This document shows positions 22,934-33,487 of a stretch of 64,000 nucleotides of DNA, in pieces. The notes under the pieces are model-generated. The model saw only the letters and a program-made list of their open reading frames with translations, was not told where the DNA came from and did not search any database. Position 1 is the first letter of the stretch, and the number at the start of each line of letters is the position of its first letter. A program made the position numbers and the translations under genes. The stretch is from Hyperoodon ampullatus. Lineage: Eukaryota > Chordata > Mammalia > Artiodactyla > Ziphiidae. The stretch lies in contig OX457061.1 in assembly GCA_949752795.1 (NCBI GenBank), positions 43,990,338-44,054,337 of the forward strand, written 5' to 3'.

Positions 22934-22981
22934 AGTTTTCTCTTTCTCATATTTCTCTCTTTCTCATATTTCTCTTTTCCA
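22934..22981. repeat. Pyrimidine-rich tandem repeat
   Basis: Two and a half copies of a 'tctctctttctcatatt' unit. Confidence 0.8.
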
Positions 22982-23169
22982 GAGATTGCAATATTTTTTT
23001 TCCAGTAGCAGCCTTATTTAGCTGACCATTCAAAACCACCCACCATTATCTCACAAACTGTGTCTTGTTTTCTCATCTGTGAAAAGGGACAAAGAATGTT
23101 TCCCCTAGGTTGCCTTTTGGGGCAGCTGCTGGCAGGTTTGCCCTGGAATCTTGAGTGTATGCATTCTTC

Positions 23170-23395
23170 CTACACAGCACCAGGCACTTACCATGTGGTA
23201 CCGCATCAAACCCACCCAGCAGGCCTGTTATAAGGTAGGCACAACTATGAACCTTGTTTTGCAGGTAACAACAGATGTTTAGAGAGGACACCTGTGAGTA
23301 ACTTGCCTGAGGTTCCAGCTAGTTAGCTTTAGTAAGAGGCAGAGCCTGGGTTGGCAGCTAGACTGAGTCCAGAGCCTACATGCTTAACTGCTACC
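23170..23395 (-). mobile_element. MIR (antisense)
   Basis: 'caccaggcacttaccatgtg', 'aaggtaggcacaactatgaa', 'gtgagtaacttgcctgaggt', 'aagaggcagagcctgggttg' in the reverse-complement MIR order. Confidence 0.75.
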
Positions 23396-24085
23396 TTATA
23401 CTCATCCAAAACAGACTCATGGCTTGCTCGTGGCAGGGCCAAGAGTAGGATGAGCTGGGCAAGGTGCCTGGGGTGCAAAATTTAAGAAGGCTCTCACTCT
23501 CATGTCCTGACCCTGTGCCCGCATTACACTGAGAGTGAGTGTCCCTTAAAATGTGCACCCTAGGCTCACTTCGCCATCCTCCCAGCCCTGGTTCTTGGGG
23601 AGGGCTGGCCAGTGGGAATTGGCCTCCGTCACAGTTCATTGTACAGCTCACATATATTCCTGGGATACCTGGGAAGGTAGGGATTTTCCAGTTTCTCCCT
23701 TTGGTCAATGGACAAGCTATTTAGCCTGGAGCCTGATTTGTTTTAAGCAATGCTAAGCACAGAGACTACGATGAGTACCATCCCTGCCCTCCTATAGCTT
23801 GCAGGTCCAAGCATTCACTTCCAGTGGAATCAATATGACAGGTCAACACTTGGGCCTTCTTAAGAATCACCTCAATGTGCATTGGCACATTTTTTGAGGA
23901 TTTCAAAGTACACAAGTGGATTAAACTCTGTTGTCTTGACAACCTCATTGTTTTCCCATTTTATTAACCTTTTTGCATTTATCTTGGTTATCGTTTGTTT
24001 TCCCCACTAACAGAATGAATACTTTGGGGTATTAACTCAGTTGTGCTTCCCTTGGGCTTTATTTCCTTTCAGAACTTAGCTCTTG
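23396..24085. other. No gene; possible antisense L2 end at 23735-23830
   Basis: 'aatgctaagcacagagacta', 'catccctgccctcctatagc' fits an L2 end. The remainder is unassigned. Confidence 0.4.
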
Positions 24086-24089
24086 ACAG

Positions 24090-24200
24090 GAACAGGTTTT
24101 AGAGGCATGGGCGCAAATTACAACGTTGCCACTTAGTAGTTATGTTCTTGGAAAAGTCAGTTTGTCCCCTGAGACTCAAGTGTTTCATTGGTCCACCAAT
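24090..24200 (+). mobile_element. MIR fragment
   Basis: 'gttgccacttagtagttatg' and 'ggaaaagtcagtttgtcccc' match the sense MIR core. Confidence 0.55.
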
Positions 24201-24631
24201 GTGCCAAGATCATCTTTCCCAGGATTCTAAGTAAAGTGATACAGACGCCAAGTAATCTTAAATCACAGGTGCCATTACCCAGGCAGCAGATGCTGTGCCT
24301 GGCCTTTCCTAGTACCAACTGTATAGTGGGGGGTGTTGAAAAGCAAAATCTAACTACAAAGGTGATTTTGTTGGAAAAACATCCCGAAGTATTTTCTATT
24401 TCAAATACACATTATTACTTTTTTTCTTTCTTGGATGATCTGAAAAATTCAAGTTGGTTAATCAGATTAAGCTTTGCAGCCATACCAGGATTACATTTTT
24501 GGTTTATTAAACTACTTCAAGATGTATTTTAAAAATGTTATTCTGTAGTACGTGAAATGTCCTTCCACGGAGGACAGTGGGAGCAGAGAAAAATTATGAA
24601 ACATATAATACATTGTTCTCAACATGGGACA

Positions 24632-24845
24632 ATTTTTTTTTTTTTTTTTTTTTGTGGTACGTGGGCCTCTCACTGTTGTGGCCTCTCCCGTTGCGGAACA
24701 CAGGCTCCGGACGCGCAGGCTCAGCGGCCATGGCTCACGGGCCCAGTCGCTCCGCAGCATGTGAGATCTTCCCAGACCGGGGCATGAACCCGTGTCCCCT
24801 GCATCAGCAGGCGGACTCCCAACCACTGCGCCACCAGGGAAGCCC
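24632..24845 (-). mobile_element. CHR SINE, central-deletion (about 200-bp) type (antisense)
   Basis: A poly-T of about 20 bases, then 'gtggtacgtgggcctctcac', ending in 'ccaccagggaagccc'. This short, recent class joins the tRNA head directly to the 3' 'gaggcccgcgtacc' end. No clear target-site duplication was found. Confidence 0.92.
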
Positions 24846-25459
24846 AGATAGGTAGCATTTTAAGTTAAAACTTCTCTGGAAATGACCATCTTTTTTTTTT
24901 GCATTTTAGCATCCAAGTTGCATGTGCAATTTGCTCTAATTTTTCCTGTTAGCTGTTATTGCTGGAGAATGAAATGGGCAGGTCATTGTGTCTTTTAATC
25001 AATGCTGTAGTGTGATCTTGCTTGCACCATGACCTGCTCTCAAACATACTTGTATCTTTTCAAACATACTGTCTGTAGCCTAGGGGCAGAGAAAACATAG
25101 GATTGTTGCATTTTAAAAGGTTCATATAACAATATCTGCAAGAATGTCAGACATTTGAGTTACGTTTCTGCAATTACAGCCATAAATACAAGAATGAAGG
25201 TTTTTCTTTTTCTCTGGAGAATAAGGATCCTCCCTAACCTTAAACTAGATTGAGTCTTGAGCAGCCATAGACAATACATAAATGAATGGGCATGTTTGTG
25301 TTCCCACAAAATTTCATTTATGGACACTGAAATTTGAATTTCATAGGGTTTACTTGTGTCATGAAATATTCATCCTTTTGATTTTTTTCAACCATTTTAA
25401 AAGCTAGAAACCATTCTTAGCTCTGGGGCTGCATAAAAACAGGCAGCAGGCTGGGTTTA
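24846..25459. other. No gene; unassigned AT-rich sequence
   Basis: No recognised repeat or exon. Confidence 0.45.
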
Positions 25460-25540
25460 GCTCTTAAGCTGAGTTGTAGTTTGCTGTAGTAAGTGGCAGA
25501 GTCAGGATTTGAACCCAGGCAGTATGGGTCCAGTGAGCTC
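25460..25540 (-). mobile_element. MIR fragment (antisense)
   Basis: 'gtaagtggcagagtcaggat', 'ttgaacccaggcagtatggg' is the reverse complement of the MIR 5' part. Confidence 0.65.
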
Positions 25541-25612
25541 TTAACATATATATTATATATTATATTATATGTAATACATATATGTTAACATATATATATA
25601 TTTAATATGATG
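25541..25612. repeat. AT-rich palindrome / (TA)n tract
   Basis: The arms ttaacatatat (25541-25551) and atatatgttaa (25578-25588) are perfect reverse complements around an AT-only spacer, followed by another TA run. It could form a hairpin or cruciform. Confidence 0.8.
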
Positions 25613-25639
25613 ATAATGATAGTAAATCACACTCTTTAT

Positions 25640-25860
25640 AGAAAATCTAGCAAAGGATGAAAGAGAAAATAGCAACCACCCACAAAAACACAACCCAGAA
25701 ATAACCACTAGTAATATTTGATGTTTTCTTTCCATTCTTTTGTCTACTCTATGCAGTATTTAGTTTATAAATTTTAGTTTTTCATTTATAAACATTTTTC
25801 ACATTTCCACACAGGCCACACAATTATAATAATTAATGGATACGTGAGAGTTCATTTTAA
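25640..25860. mobile_element. Possible old L1 3' fragment
   Basis: 'aataaccactagtaatattt' and 'tttccattcttttgtctact' are reminiscent of old L1 3' UTR sequence. Weak. Confidence 0.35.
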
Positions 25861-26009
25861 ATGTACTAGGGGAAATCGCTATTTTGAAAAAAATCCTACA
25901 GCTAATAATTTCATAAAGCAAAGAATCTTTTGATTAAGTTAGTCACTTTTCATTTACCTGCCACATCTTTGCATTTCTAGGAGTTGGATTTTTTAAAAGC
26001 AACCTTGAT

Positions 26010-26150
26010 CGCAGACAGTAGTAAAAAGGCTTTGGAATCCACCAGACCTGAATTTGACCTCTCACTGACGCTTTATTGGCCAAATGGCCCTGGGCAAACC
26101 GTCAGTTTTTGTTAATCTGAGGTGTCAACTGAGGTGATGGTCAGGGACAC
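26010..26150 (+). mobile_element. MIR
   Basis: 'aaaaggctttggaatccacc', 'agacctgaatttgacctctc', 'ccctgggcaaaccgtcag' follow the sense MIR order. Confidence 0.65.
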
Positions 26151-26586
26151 CTCAGTATTCCCTTGTTCCGAAGAGAAACCAAGACCACTATATATAATGT
26201 CCCAAGCAGGGACCTAGCACAGAATCCTGGTCACTTGGTAGCAGCCAGTCCTTATGTTCCCTGCCACCAACCATTCCCAGTGCCCAGCACCAGCACAGGA
26301 AATAGATTCCCTTCCCTCAAGACTGCAGAGAAAATGTCCTTTTCTGTTTTGAGCAGCACAGGAGTCTTCTTCCTGGAGTGAAAATGGGCCCGCAGGAATG
26401 AGGATAATGAGAAGAATTAATGAGGTGGGTGGACCTGATCTGGAAGTGCCCACCCCGCCCCTTGCCACTCCTGCCTCACCCCAACCAGGAGACTTTGATC
26501 GTAGTTTCCAAACTGAAGCAGTGTCCAGGTTCCTACAATAGCAGGTGGCATCCTGACCTAAGCAGAGGCGGGGTTCTATTTCACAG

Positions 26587-26720
26587 GTACAGGGGATCTC
26601 CAGCCCAAACATCTGAAAAGAATTCGGAGCCCAGCCAAATCCATGAGCGGCAAAAAGTCTTTGGAGCTGCAGAGGACGGCAGGGCTCACAGCCGAGGGCT
26701 GCAGCAACACTGGCTTTCAG
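26587..26720 (+). CDS. SLC28A3: SLC28A3 first coding exon (start codon at 26643)
   Basis: SLC28A3 encodes CNT3, a plasma-membrane transporter that couples sodium (and proton) gradients to uptake of purine and pyrimidine nucleosides. The exon encodes MSGKKSLELQRTAGLTAEGC then SNTGFQ, 26 codons in phase 0, with donor CAG|gtgagc. From LELQ onward it aligns without gaps to the 20-residue human first coding segment. The human start codon position is TTG here (26661), so initiation probably uses the ATG six codons upstream, in a weak context (T at -3). The acceptor is taken as tttcacag|GT at 26586. If that is wrong, this could be part of a longer first exon. Only 26643-26720 is coding. Confidence 0.85.
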
Positions 26721-26984
26721 GTGAGCAGACCTTTCATCTTGTTTAAGTCTAAGTAAATGGAAGTAATGTTCTTTCCTTGCCTTTCTGGCAAATTTCTTAA
26801 CTACAGCAGAGAGATTCTTGGAACACAATAAGATTTTTAATGGCACTCTTTAAGCCTATTATTTTTCCTTCTTGGGTTCTTCTCAGGTTGACAAACCTGA
26901 TAAGTTTCTTAACCGAAACTGTTTTGGTCCCTGCCACTTAAAGACAAGAATGTCCTCTCCTACTTGTGTTTAGGGCTCATACGG

Positions 26985-27253
26985 CACAGATATAGTTTTT
27001 TTTTTTTTTAATGTATTTATTTATTTATTTTTGGCTGTGTTGGGTCTTCATTGCGATGCGCAGGCTTCTCCTTACATTGGTTTCTCTTGTTGCAGAGCAC
27101 GGGCTCTAGAGCACAGGTTCAGTAGTTGTGGCGCAGGGGCTTAGTTGCTCCATGGCATGTGGGATCTTCCCGGACCAGGGCTCGAACCCGTGTCCCCTGC
27201 ATTGGCAGGCGGATTCTTAACCACTGCGCCACCAGGGAAGTCCACGGATATGG
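26985..27253 (-). mobile_element. CHR-type SINE (antisense)
   Basis: The body is at about 26996-27242, T-rich tail left and 'ccaccagggaagtc' right. Imperfect duplication cacagatatag / cacggatatgg. Confidence 0.93.
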
Positions 27254-27565
27254 TATTTACCTACAGACATTTTCCCAAAGAACTGGTGAGAGGGGAAGAA
27301 TAGGGAAGAATCCAGGTCCTGGATGTAGTTAGCACCTCAGGGTCCCTTTCTCTTAAACCAGGTCTCAGAGCCCCTCTCAGATGGTGGCCTGGGTACCTGC
27401 GCTGCTGCGGGGGGCAGGTACCCAAATCATCTCATGTCATCATCCAAAACTCACTGAGTGATTAACACTGCTTGGCCCAGGGCTAGGTGCCACAGAAGTC
27501 CTGTCACCATAAATCACCAGGCTTTTTTCTGACTGGGTCTGGGATGGGGATTTTTCAGGGCTGTA

Positions 27566-27634
27566 CCCAAGTATACTTCTTTTTTTTTTTTTTTAAAGCA
27601 CTGAAGTAGCTTACTTCCTTGCCTCGAATTAGAA

Positions 27635-27670
<36 letters not shown>

Positions 27671-27973
27671 TTATTTATTTATTTATCTATTTATGGCTGT
27701 GTTGGGTCTTCGTTTCTGTGCGAGGGCTTTCTCCAGCTGTGGCAATCGGGGGCCACTCTTCATCGTGGTGCACGGGCCTCTCACTATTGTGGCCTCTCTC
27801 GCTGCTGAGCACAGGCTCCAGACATGCAGGCTCAGTAATTGTGGCTCACGGGCCTAGTTGCTCCGCGGCATGTGGGATCCTCCCAGACCAGGGCTCGAAC
27901 TCATGTCCCCTGAATTGGTAGGCAGACTCTCAACCACTGCACTACCAGGGAAGCCCCCAAGTATACTTCTTTT
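27566..27973 (-). mobile_element. CHR-type SINE with extra 3' sequence before poly(A) (antisense)
   Basis: A perfect 18-bp duplication cccaagtatacttctttt lies at 27566-27583 and 27956-27973. Between the copies, on the minus strand, come the SINE head and body (27955 back to about 27665), an AAATA/(TA)n tail (27637-27664), about 40 bp of non-SINE sequence (27595-27635), and a pure poly(A) seen as T11 at 27584-27594. The unique segment lying inside the duplication suggests it was copied together with the SINE. Confidence 0.9.
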
Positions 27974-28239
27974 CCTAACCTGACACTCAACATGGGAAGC
28001 TCACATGAGCAGGTGTCAGCAATCCCTTGGGCTTCAGCTTCAATAAACAGGCAGAACAAATGCTTAGGCACTAACAAAGAAAGGAACAAGGAAGGTAAAA
28101 GGGCTTTGACTCAAGTTGACTCAAGTCCTGAGTCTTCTACTCACAAGTTATTGTAACTTCCTTGATCTTTGGTTTAGTTGTCTGTGCATGTGTCACAGTC
28201 ATGCTCATCTCATAGATTATAAGTGTAGGGGAGGAAAAA

Positions 28240-28990
28240 TCTTACCCTCAACCCTCTAATGTTCAGTTCCTGAGGTCTGTGAATTAAACTGACAAATGGC
28301 AGGTAAACAGGAGCAAAGGCATATTAATAAAATATTTATTAATATTTTTAATTTTTTGTACACATAAAAGTCACAGAAAAGAAGGCTTCACAGGAAAGAA
28401 GGGAACATCCCAAAGAAGCAGTAAGACTCAGAGGCTTATATACTATTTTAAAAAGGAGATAAGGGCTTCCCTGGTGGCGCAGTGGTTGAGAGTCCGCCTG
28501 CCGATGCAGGGGACACGGGATCGTGCCCCGGTCCGGGAAGATCCCACATGCCGCTGAGCGGCTGGGCCCGTGAGCCATGGCCACTGAGCCTGCGCGTCCG
28601 GAGCCTGTGTTCTGCAACGGGAGAGGCCACAACAGTGAGAGGCCCGCGTACCACAAAAAAAAAAAGGAGATAAATTGTGGAGAAGTGACTAGACAAAGGA
28701 AAGGGTGGTTGGGCTCTTAGGGCAAATAAATTGTGGGAAAGTGATGAGGAAATATATGGAGGTAACTACTGGAAGATAAGGTTTGACCATGAGGTATCTC
28801 CTCGCCATCTCTGTCTTCAGTGACAATGGTTGTTCTCTGTCTGTTATGGGAGAGGGCAACACTCGCAAGAGGGAAAGTTATGCCCTGTTTTTAAGCAGAT
28901 AGAGAAAGAGCAGAGATATCTTCTAAGAATTATTTTGAACTGAAGGCAAATGAGAAAAGGCAGACACAGAAAGAGCTCTCGGCTCTTCCT
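28240..28990. other. Unclassified repeat-like sequence, possible LTR remnant
   Basis: 'ctgtgaattaaactgacaaa' and 'gtaaacaggagcaaaggcat' near 28280-28325 look to me like part of a dispersed LTR-type repeat, interrupted by the SINE at 28463-28660. I cannot name the family. Confidence 0.3.
28450..28673 (+). mobile_element. CHR SINE, central-deletion type (sense)
   Basis: The body is 28463-28660, from 'gggcttccctggtggcgcag' to 'gaggcccgcgtaccacaaaa'. A perfect 13-bp duplication aaaaaggagataa lies at 28450-28462 and 28661-28673. Confidence 0.95.
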
Positions 28991-29082
28991 CTATCCGCTT
29001 AAATATGGCACATTTAATCCAAAGTGGCATATTTGGAGTGGCATATCCTGATCGCCATCATAAGTGAGAAAAAAGCATAAAG

Positions 29083-29320
29083 CAGGGAGCCTTTTCTTTT
29101 TTTCTTTTTTTTGCAGTACGCGGGCCTCTCACTGTTGTGGCCTCTCCCGTCACGGAGCACAGGCTCCAGACACGCAGGCTCAGTGGCCATGGCTCATGGG
29201 CCCAGCCGCTCCATGGCATGTGGGATCTTCCCGGACCGGGGCATGAACCCGTGTCCCCTGCATCGGCAGGCGGACTCTCAACCACTGCGCCACCAGGGAA
29301 GCCCACAGGGAGCCTTTTCT
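29083..29320 (-). mobile_element. CHR SINE, central-deletion type (antisense)
   Basis: The body is 29098-29305. A perfect 15-bp duplication cagggagccttttct lies at 29083-29097 and 29306-29320. Confidence 0.95.
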
Positions 29321-29970
29321 GATTGAAAAGAATGGAAGGGATGGAATGGGATAAAGGGTCAAAGTGAATATGGCAGCAAGAGAAAGGCATCTGCAATGGA
29401 GAAGGGTACCTGTTGCCAGCAGCTGGCTGCCCGTGGTCAGTGAGCAAGACACAGAGCCCCCAAAAGCCGCCCTGTTTTCTATCCCTCACACTCTTCTCCC
29501 ACAGCAGAGCATCTCCAGGCCTCAGGGTGCAGAGCAGTGCCTCTCAAACCCAGCAGAGTACCACACACCAGTACCAACAAGCGTTGACCAGGTTATTCGT
29601 CCAGTGTTTCTCCTTCAACGAGAATTTCCAGAGACACGTATTTACTCAGCAAGATTGTTAACTGCCCCCTGGATGTGGCCACTGCTAGAGAGAGAGATGA
29701 GTTCAAGAAGGAATAATATGCTAATCTTGCATCACAGATGTTCAGAGAACATCAGTTAGGGCTTAAGGGTGGGCAGGGATTTCCCAGTTGAACAGGGAGG
29801 GGCATCAGCAGAGCATCACAAATAAAGAGAACTATCTACCCAGGCCCAGGGCCCTGAAAGAGCCTGTGTGCTTGGGGTAGAGAAGATTCGGAGCTGGGGC
29901 TGGGGAGTAGGGAAAGGGGGCAGGCTGGCGTCAGATCATGTGGCCTAGGCATTTGAGAAGGAAGCAATCA
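29321..29970. other. No gene; unassigned sequence
   Basis: The open frame at 29364-29759 has no recognisable domain, codon bias or splice context. Confidence 0.45.
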
Positions 29971-30119
29971 AAATCTACACTCTCGGGAATTCCCTGGAGG
30001 TCCAGTGGTTAGGACTCCACACTTTCACTGCTGAGGGCCCAGGTTCAATCCCTGGTGGAGGAACAAAGATCCCGCAAGCCACGAAGTGCAGCCAAAAAAA
30101 AAAAAAAATCTACACTATC
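29971..30119 (+). mobile_element. Short CHR-type SINE (sense)
   Basis: The body is 29985-30105, ending 'gtgcagcc' then a pure A tail. Duplication aaatctacactctc / aaatctacactatc with one mismatch. Confidence 0.93.
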
Positions 30120-30382
30120 AAATCATTAAAGTACTCTACTAGCCCTGTTAAAGATGGACAAAAAATGGAAAGAGATTTGTGTGTGGTTGGGACACCAGTT
30201 AGGAGGTTAGTGTGATGATCAGAAGTAGGTTAGAGGCAGTGGAAACTGACGCTGGGGGAAAGTACTTGTGCTCCTAAGAGGCCGCTGCAGTGGAATTGGG
30301 CAGAGTCAGAGCTGCTCTGCCTGCGAAAATTTCCACGTCCTCCTCTGTAATATATGCAAAAAATATATGTTTTTAAAAATGC

Positions 30383-30853
30383 TGTCTTAGTTCACTCAGG
30401 CTGCTGTAACAAAATATCTCGGACTGGGTGGCTTATAAACAGAAACATATTTTTCACAGTTCTGGAGGCCGGGAGGTCCAAGATCACGGCATCAGCAAAT
30501 TCTGTCTGGTGAGAGCCCCATCCTCACATGGCCACAAATACAAGGGAGCTCTCTGGGCTTTTGTCTGTCTGTTTGGCCACACTGCACAGCTTTGGATCTT
30601 AGTTCCCCAGCCAGGAATTAAACCCGTGCCCTCAGCAGTGAAAGCATGGAGTCCTAACCACTGGACCACCAGGGAAGTCCCTCTGGGGTCTTTTTTATAA
30701 AGGCACTAAACCCATTTATGAAGGCCCTTCCCTCATGACCTAAGCACCTCCCAAAGGCCCCACCTCCTAATACACCATGCGGGGCATGACATTTTCAAAA
30801 CAGGAATTTGGCGGGGGGCGTGGTGTGTGGACACAAACATTCAGACCATAGCA
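30383..30853 (-). mobile_element. MLT1-type MaLR solo LTR (antisense), split by a SINE
   Basis: It begins 'tgtcttagttcactcaggct' and ends 'cattcagaccatagca', the reverse-complement structure of an MLT1A-like ERVL-MaLR LTR (TG...CA). Flanks aatgc / agtgc are a near 5-bp duplication. A SINE at 30558-30680 interrupts it. No internal retroviral sequence is attached. Confidence 0.8.
30551..30687 (-). mobile_element. Short CHR-type SINE inside the MLT1 LTR (antisense)
   Basis: The body is 30558-30680 ending 'ccaccagggaagtcc'. Short duplication ctctggg at 30551-30557 and 30681-30687. Confidence 0.9.
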
Positions 30854-31539
30854 AGTGCCTAGCACAGTGTGAACATAGTAGCAGTAGCTCTTGGTGCCAG
30901 GACAGGTTAAAGTCCACATTTCTAGCTTGAGATATCCACTTGGAAGTGATTCCCTTTACGTAGATAGGAAATCTAGGAATCAGGTTGGAGCAAGGAAAAG
31001 AATGACTTCATTTTGAGGCTGCTGGTTGAAATTAAGATGATGCTGAACATCCAGATAGAGATGGAAATGGAGCAGGAAGCTTTAGGCACACCTGCACCTG
31101 GAGCCTGGAAGGGGACGTTATACGTTTGGGGGCTGTTAGCACAGAGGTGGCCAGGGTGTGGACGAGACCACGGGGAGGGAAACCTGGGAAGCACCAGTGT
31201 TTCAGGAGCAGCAAAGTCAGAGAAGTCAGAGGATGAAACAGAGAAGCCAGAGGGAAAGAGAGGACGGAACCAGAGGAGGAAAGGTCTGGGGAAGCAGAGG
31301 GGAAAGAGAACCACAAGGTGAACAGCAAAGACCCCTCCATGGAATGGAGGAGACATGTTCATCTGATTTGCTAATTAGGATATTACTGGTGACCGGGGCT
31401 GAGGGCCGGGACAGTCTGTGTTTTAAGTGGGAGTTAAGAGACTGGAGAAAATGAGAACAGAAAGGACATTCCTCTGGCAGAGAGGAGAGGAGAGAAGAGG
31501 GACAGGCTCGGGAGAGGCAAGATGGAAATTGTAGGCAGG
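30854..31539. other. No gene; unassigned purine-rich sequence
   Basis: 31150-31520 is rich in gag/gga runs, so open frames on both strands (31013-31454) are compositional. No conserved domain recognised. Confidence 0.45.
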
Positions 31540-32850
31540 GTTTTTCTTATCATTATAAATGATCACATGCAGAAAAACACATAAAACCAAATAGACAACA
31601 TATTATAAAGTGCCACCCAGGTCAAGAAATAGGACATTGCCCTCTCTCAGCTCGGACACCCCTGCCCTGCACAGTCTGTTCAACTGCCCCCCTCCCTCAG
31701 GGATAACAAGGTTCCCAACTTTGCGGTAATTACTTTGCCGTTTTGCCTTATGCCTTAACTTCTAATTATGAATCCTTAAACACTGCCTTTGCCTGTTTTT
31801 GAACTTTATGTAAATAGAAAATTTCAAGAAAAATTATTGCTTCTTTTAAAACATTTATATGGAATTAGGTAAGATGAATCATTTCGTATCTGGCTTCTTT
31901 TGCTCAGTTTTATATTTCTAAGATTCAGCCATAGTACTGTGTGTAACCAGAGTTCATCCAATTTCCTTGATACACAGTATTCTCCGTCAATACTACACAA
32001 TTTATCTATTTTACTGTCAGTGGACTTTGCCTCATTAAGTTTGGAGCTTTGGGGAACTTCAAAATAACAAAGGCAGCTATGAATATTCTTGTACGTGTCT
32101 CCTGGTGAATACACTTTTATTTTGGGATTATACTTAGGAGTGGAATTACTAGGTCATTGGGAATACATATACACTTTCAACTTTGATAATAATTCCAGAC
32201 TGGTTTCCTAAGTGGTTTTACCAGTTTATACTCCCATCCACAGAGTGTGAGTTCCTATTACTCCATAGGCTCACCAACATTTATCAGGTTTGTTAATTTC
32301 AGTGATTCTGGTAGGTGTATAGCCATATATTAGGGAGGTTTGATTTTAATTTTCCTGTGTTATTGGCCATTAGATGCCTACTTTATGAAATAATTGCTCA
32401 AGTCTCTTGTCTATTTTCTCTACTGGATTTTGTCTTTTCCCTATTGATTTGAAAGAGTTCTCTTTCAAAATGAAAGTCTTCTATCACTCTGAAGCTCTCT
32501 TTCGCTCTTTAACATTTTGAGAAACAAAAGTTAATTATATTGAGGCCCCATTTATCAGGTGTTTGTTTTATATATCCTGTTTAAGAAATCACTTTCTACC
32601 CTGCAAGATCATGAAGATACCCTCTCATATTTTCTAGAAGCTTGTTCTTGCTTTCTACATTGAGGCCTCTAGTCCCTCTGAAACTGATTTTTATGTATTG
32701 TGTAAGATGAGAGTCAAGTTTTCTGTGTTTCTACATGGACATTCAATTATTTCACCATCACTTCAAAAAGAAAAACCTTTTCTTCATCTGACAAATACCA
32801 CAAATTCCAAGAGTCTATCTTTGGGGTAAGTTTTTTTAGAATAGGGCAAC
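31540..32850 (-). mobile_element. Old L1 3' half (antisense)
   Basis: The ordered antisense blocks are typical of old L1 ORF2/3' UTR: 'taggagtggaattactaggt' (32134), 'tttccctattgatttgaaag' (32437), 'aagaaatcactttctaccct' (32583), 'ttctagaagcttgttcttgc' (32631). About 1.3 kb, heavily mutated. Confidence 0.7.
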
Positions 32851-33487
32851 TGAAAGATTTTTTTCAAACTCAAAGAAGGGGAAAGGATCCAGAGAAAAGG
32901 AAGAGATGAAAATTGACAGCAGGAGAGGTGGGATAAAACTCAGAACTTCTAAGGGTGAAAATCCAGACAAGTTTTTGAACGAACCTCTTTCCTGAAGCAT
33001 GTCCCTTAGAATCCCAGCACAAGTGTCCTCCTGCCCATGAGTAAACATTGATCTTGCCATGAGTGGCCGTTAGAGGCACAGGGCCCATCCTTGCTCTGAC
33101 GTCGGTTGGGTAGGACCCACTTATGCACGTCCTGAGAGAGCCCTAGACTGGAATTGTGCCTCTACTCTACACATACATGGAGGAAGGCTGCCTCACTCCA
33201 TGATTCACCTGGTGAGTCAGTCAGGTTTGGAGAGGTTGTTAAATGGAGCTCAAAATTTGGGAGGTCATATAAGTGCTGTAATGTTGGCATAGACTTTGAA
33301 CCCAGATTCTTTGAATATATAAGTTCTGAGGTTGGAAGAGTACTGTTTCTTCAACACATTAATCAGGGAGGTCAGCATGAATCACACTCAGATAACTGAG
33401 TATGTTTTCACATAGCTCAGGACAAGCTTGGCTAGAGCTATCTAGATGCTTTTTTTGTCCCCACAAGTAAATTAAGACACGGAAAAT
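32851..33487. other. No gene; unassigned sequence
   Basis: No recognised repeat or exon on either strand. Confidence 0.45.

Noticed and set aside
24632..24845. tRNA genes at SINE heads
   Set aside because: The tRNA-like heads are degenerate and followed by SINE bodies and A-tails with target-site duplications. None is a clean 70-75-bp tRNA gene.
26214..26846. 210-aa minus-strand ORF opposite the first SLC28A3 coding exon
   Set aside because: It overlaps the conserved exon on the other strand and has no family resemblance or splice support.
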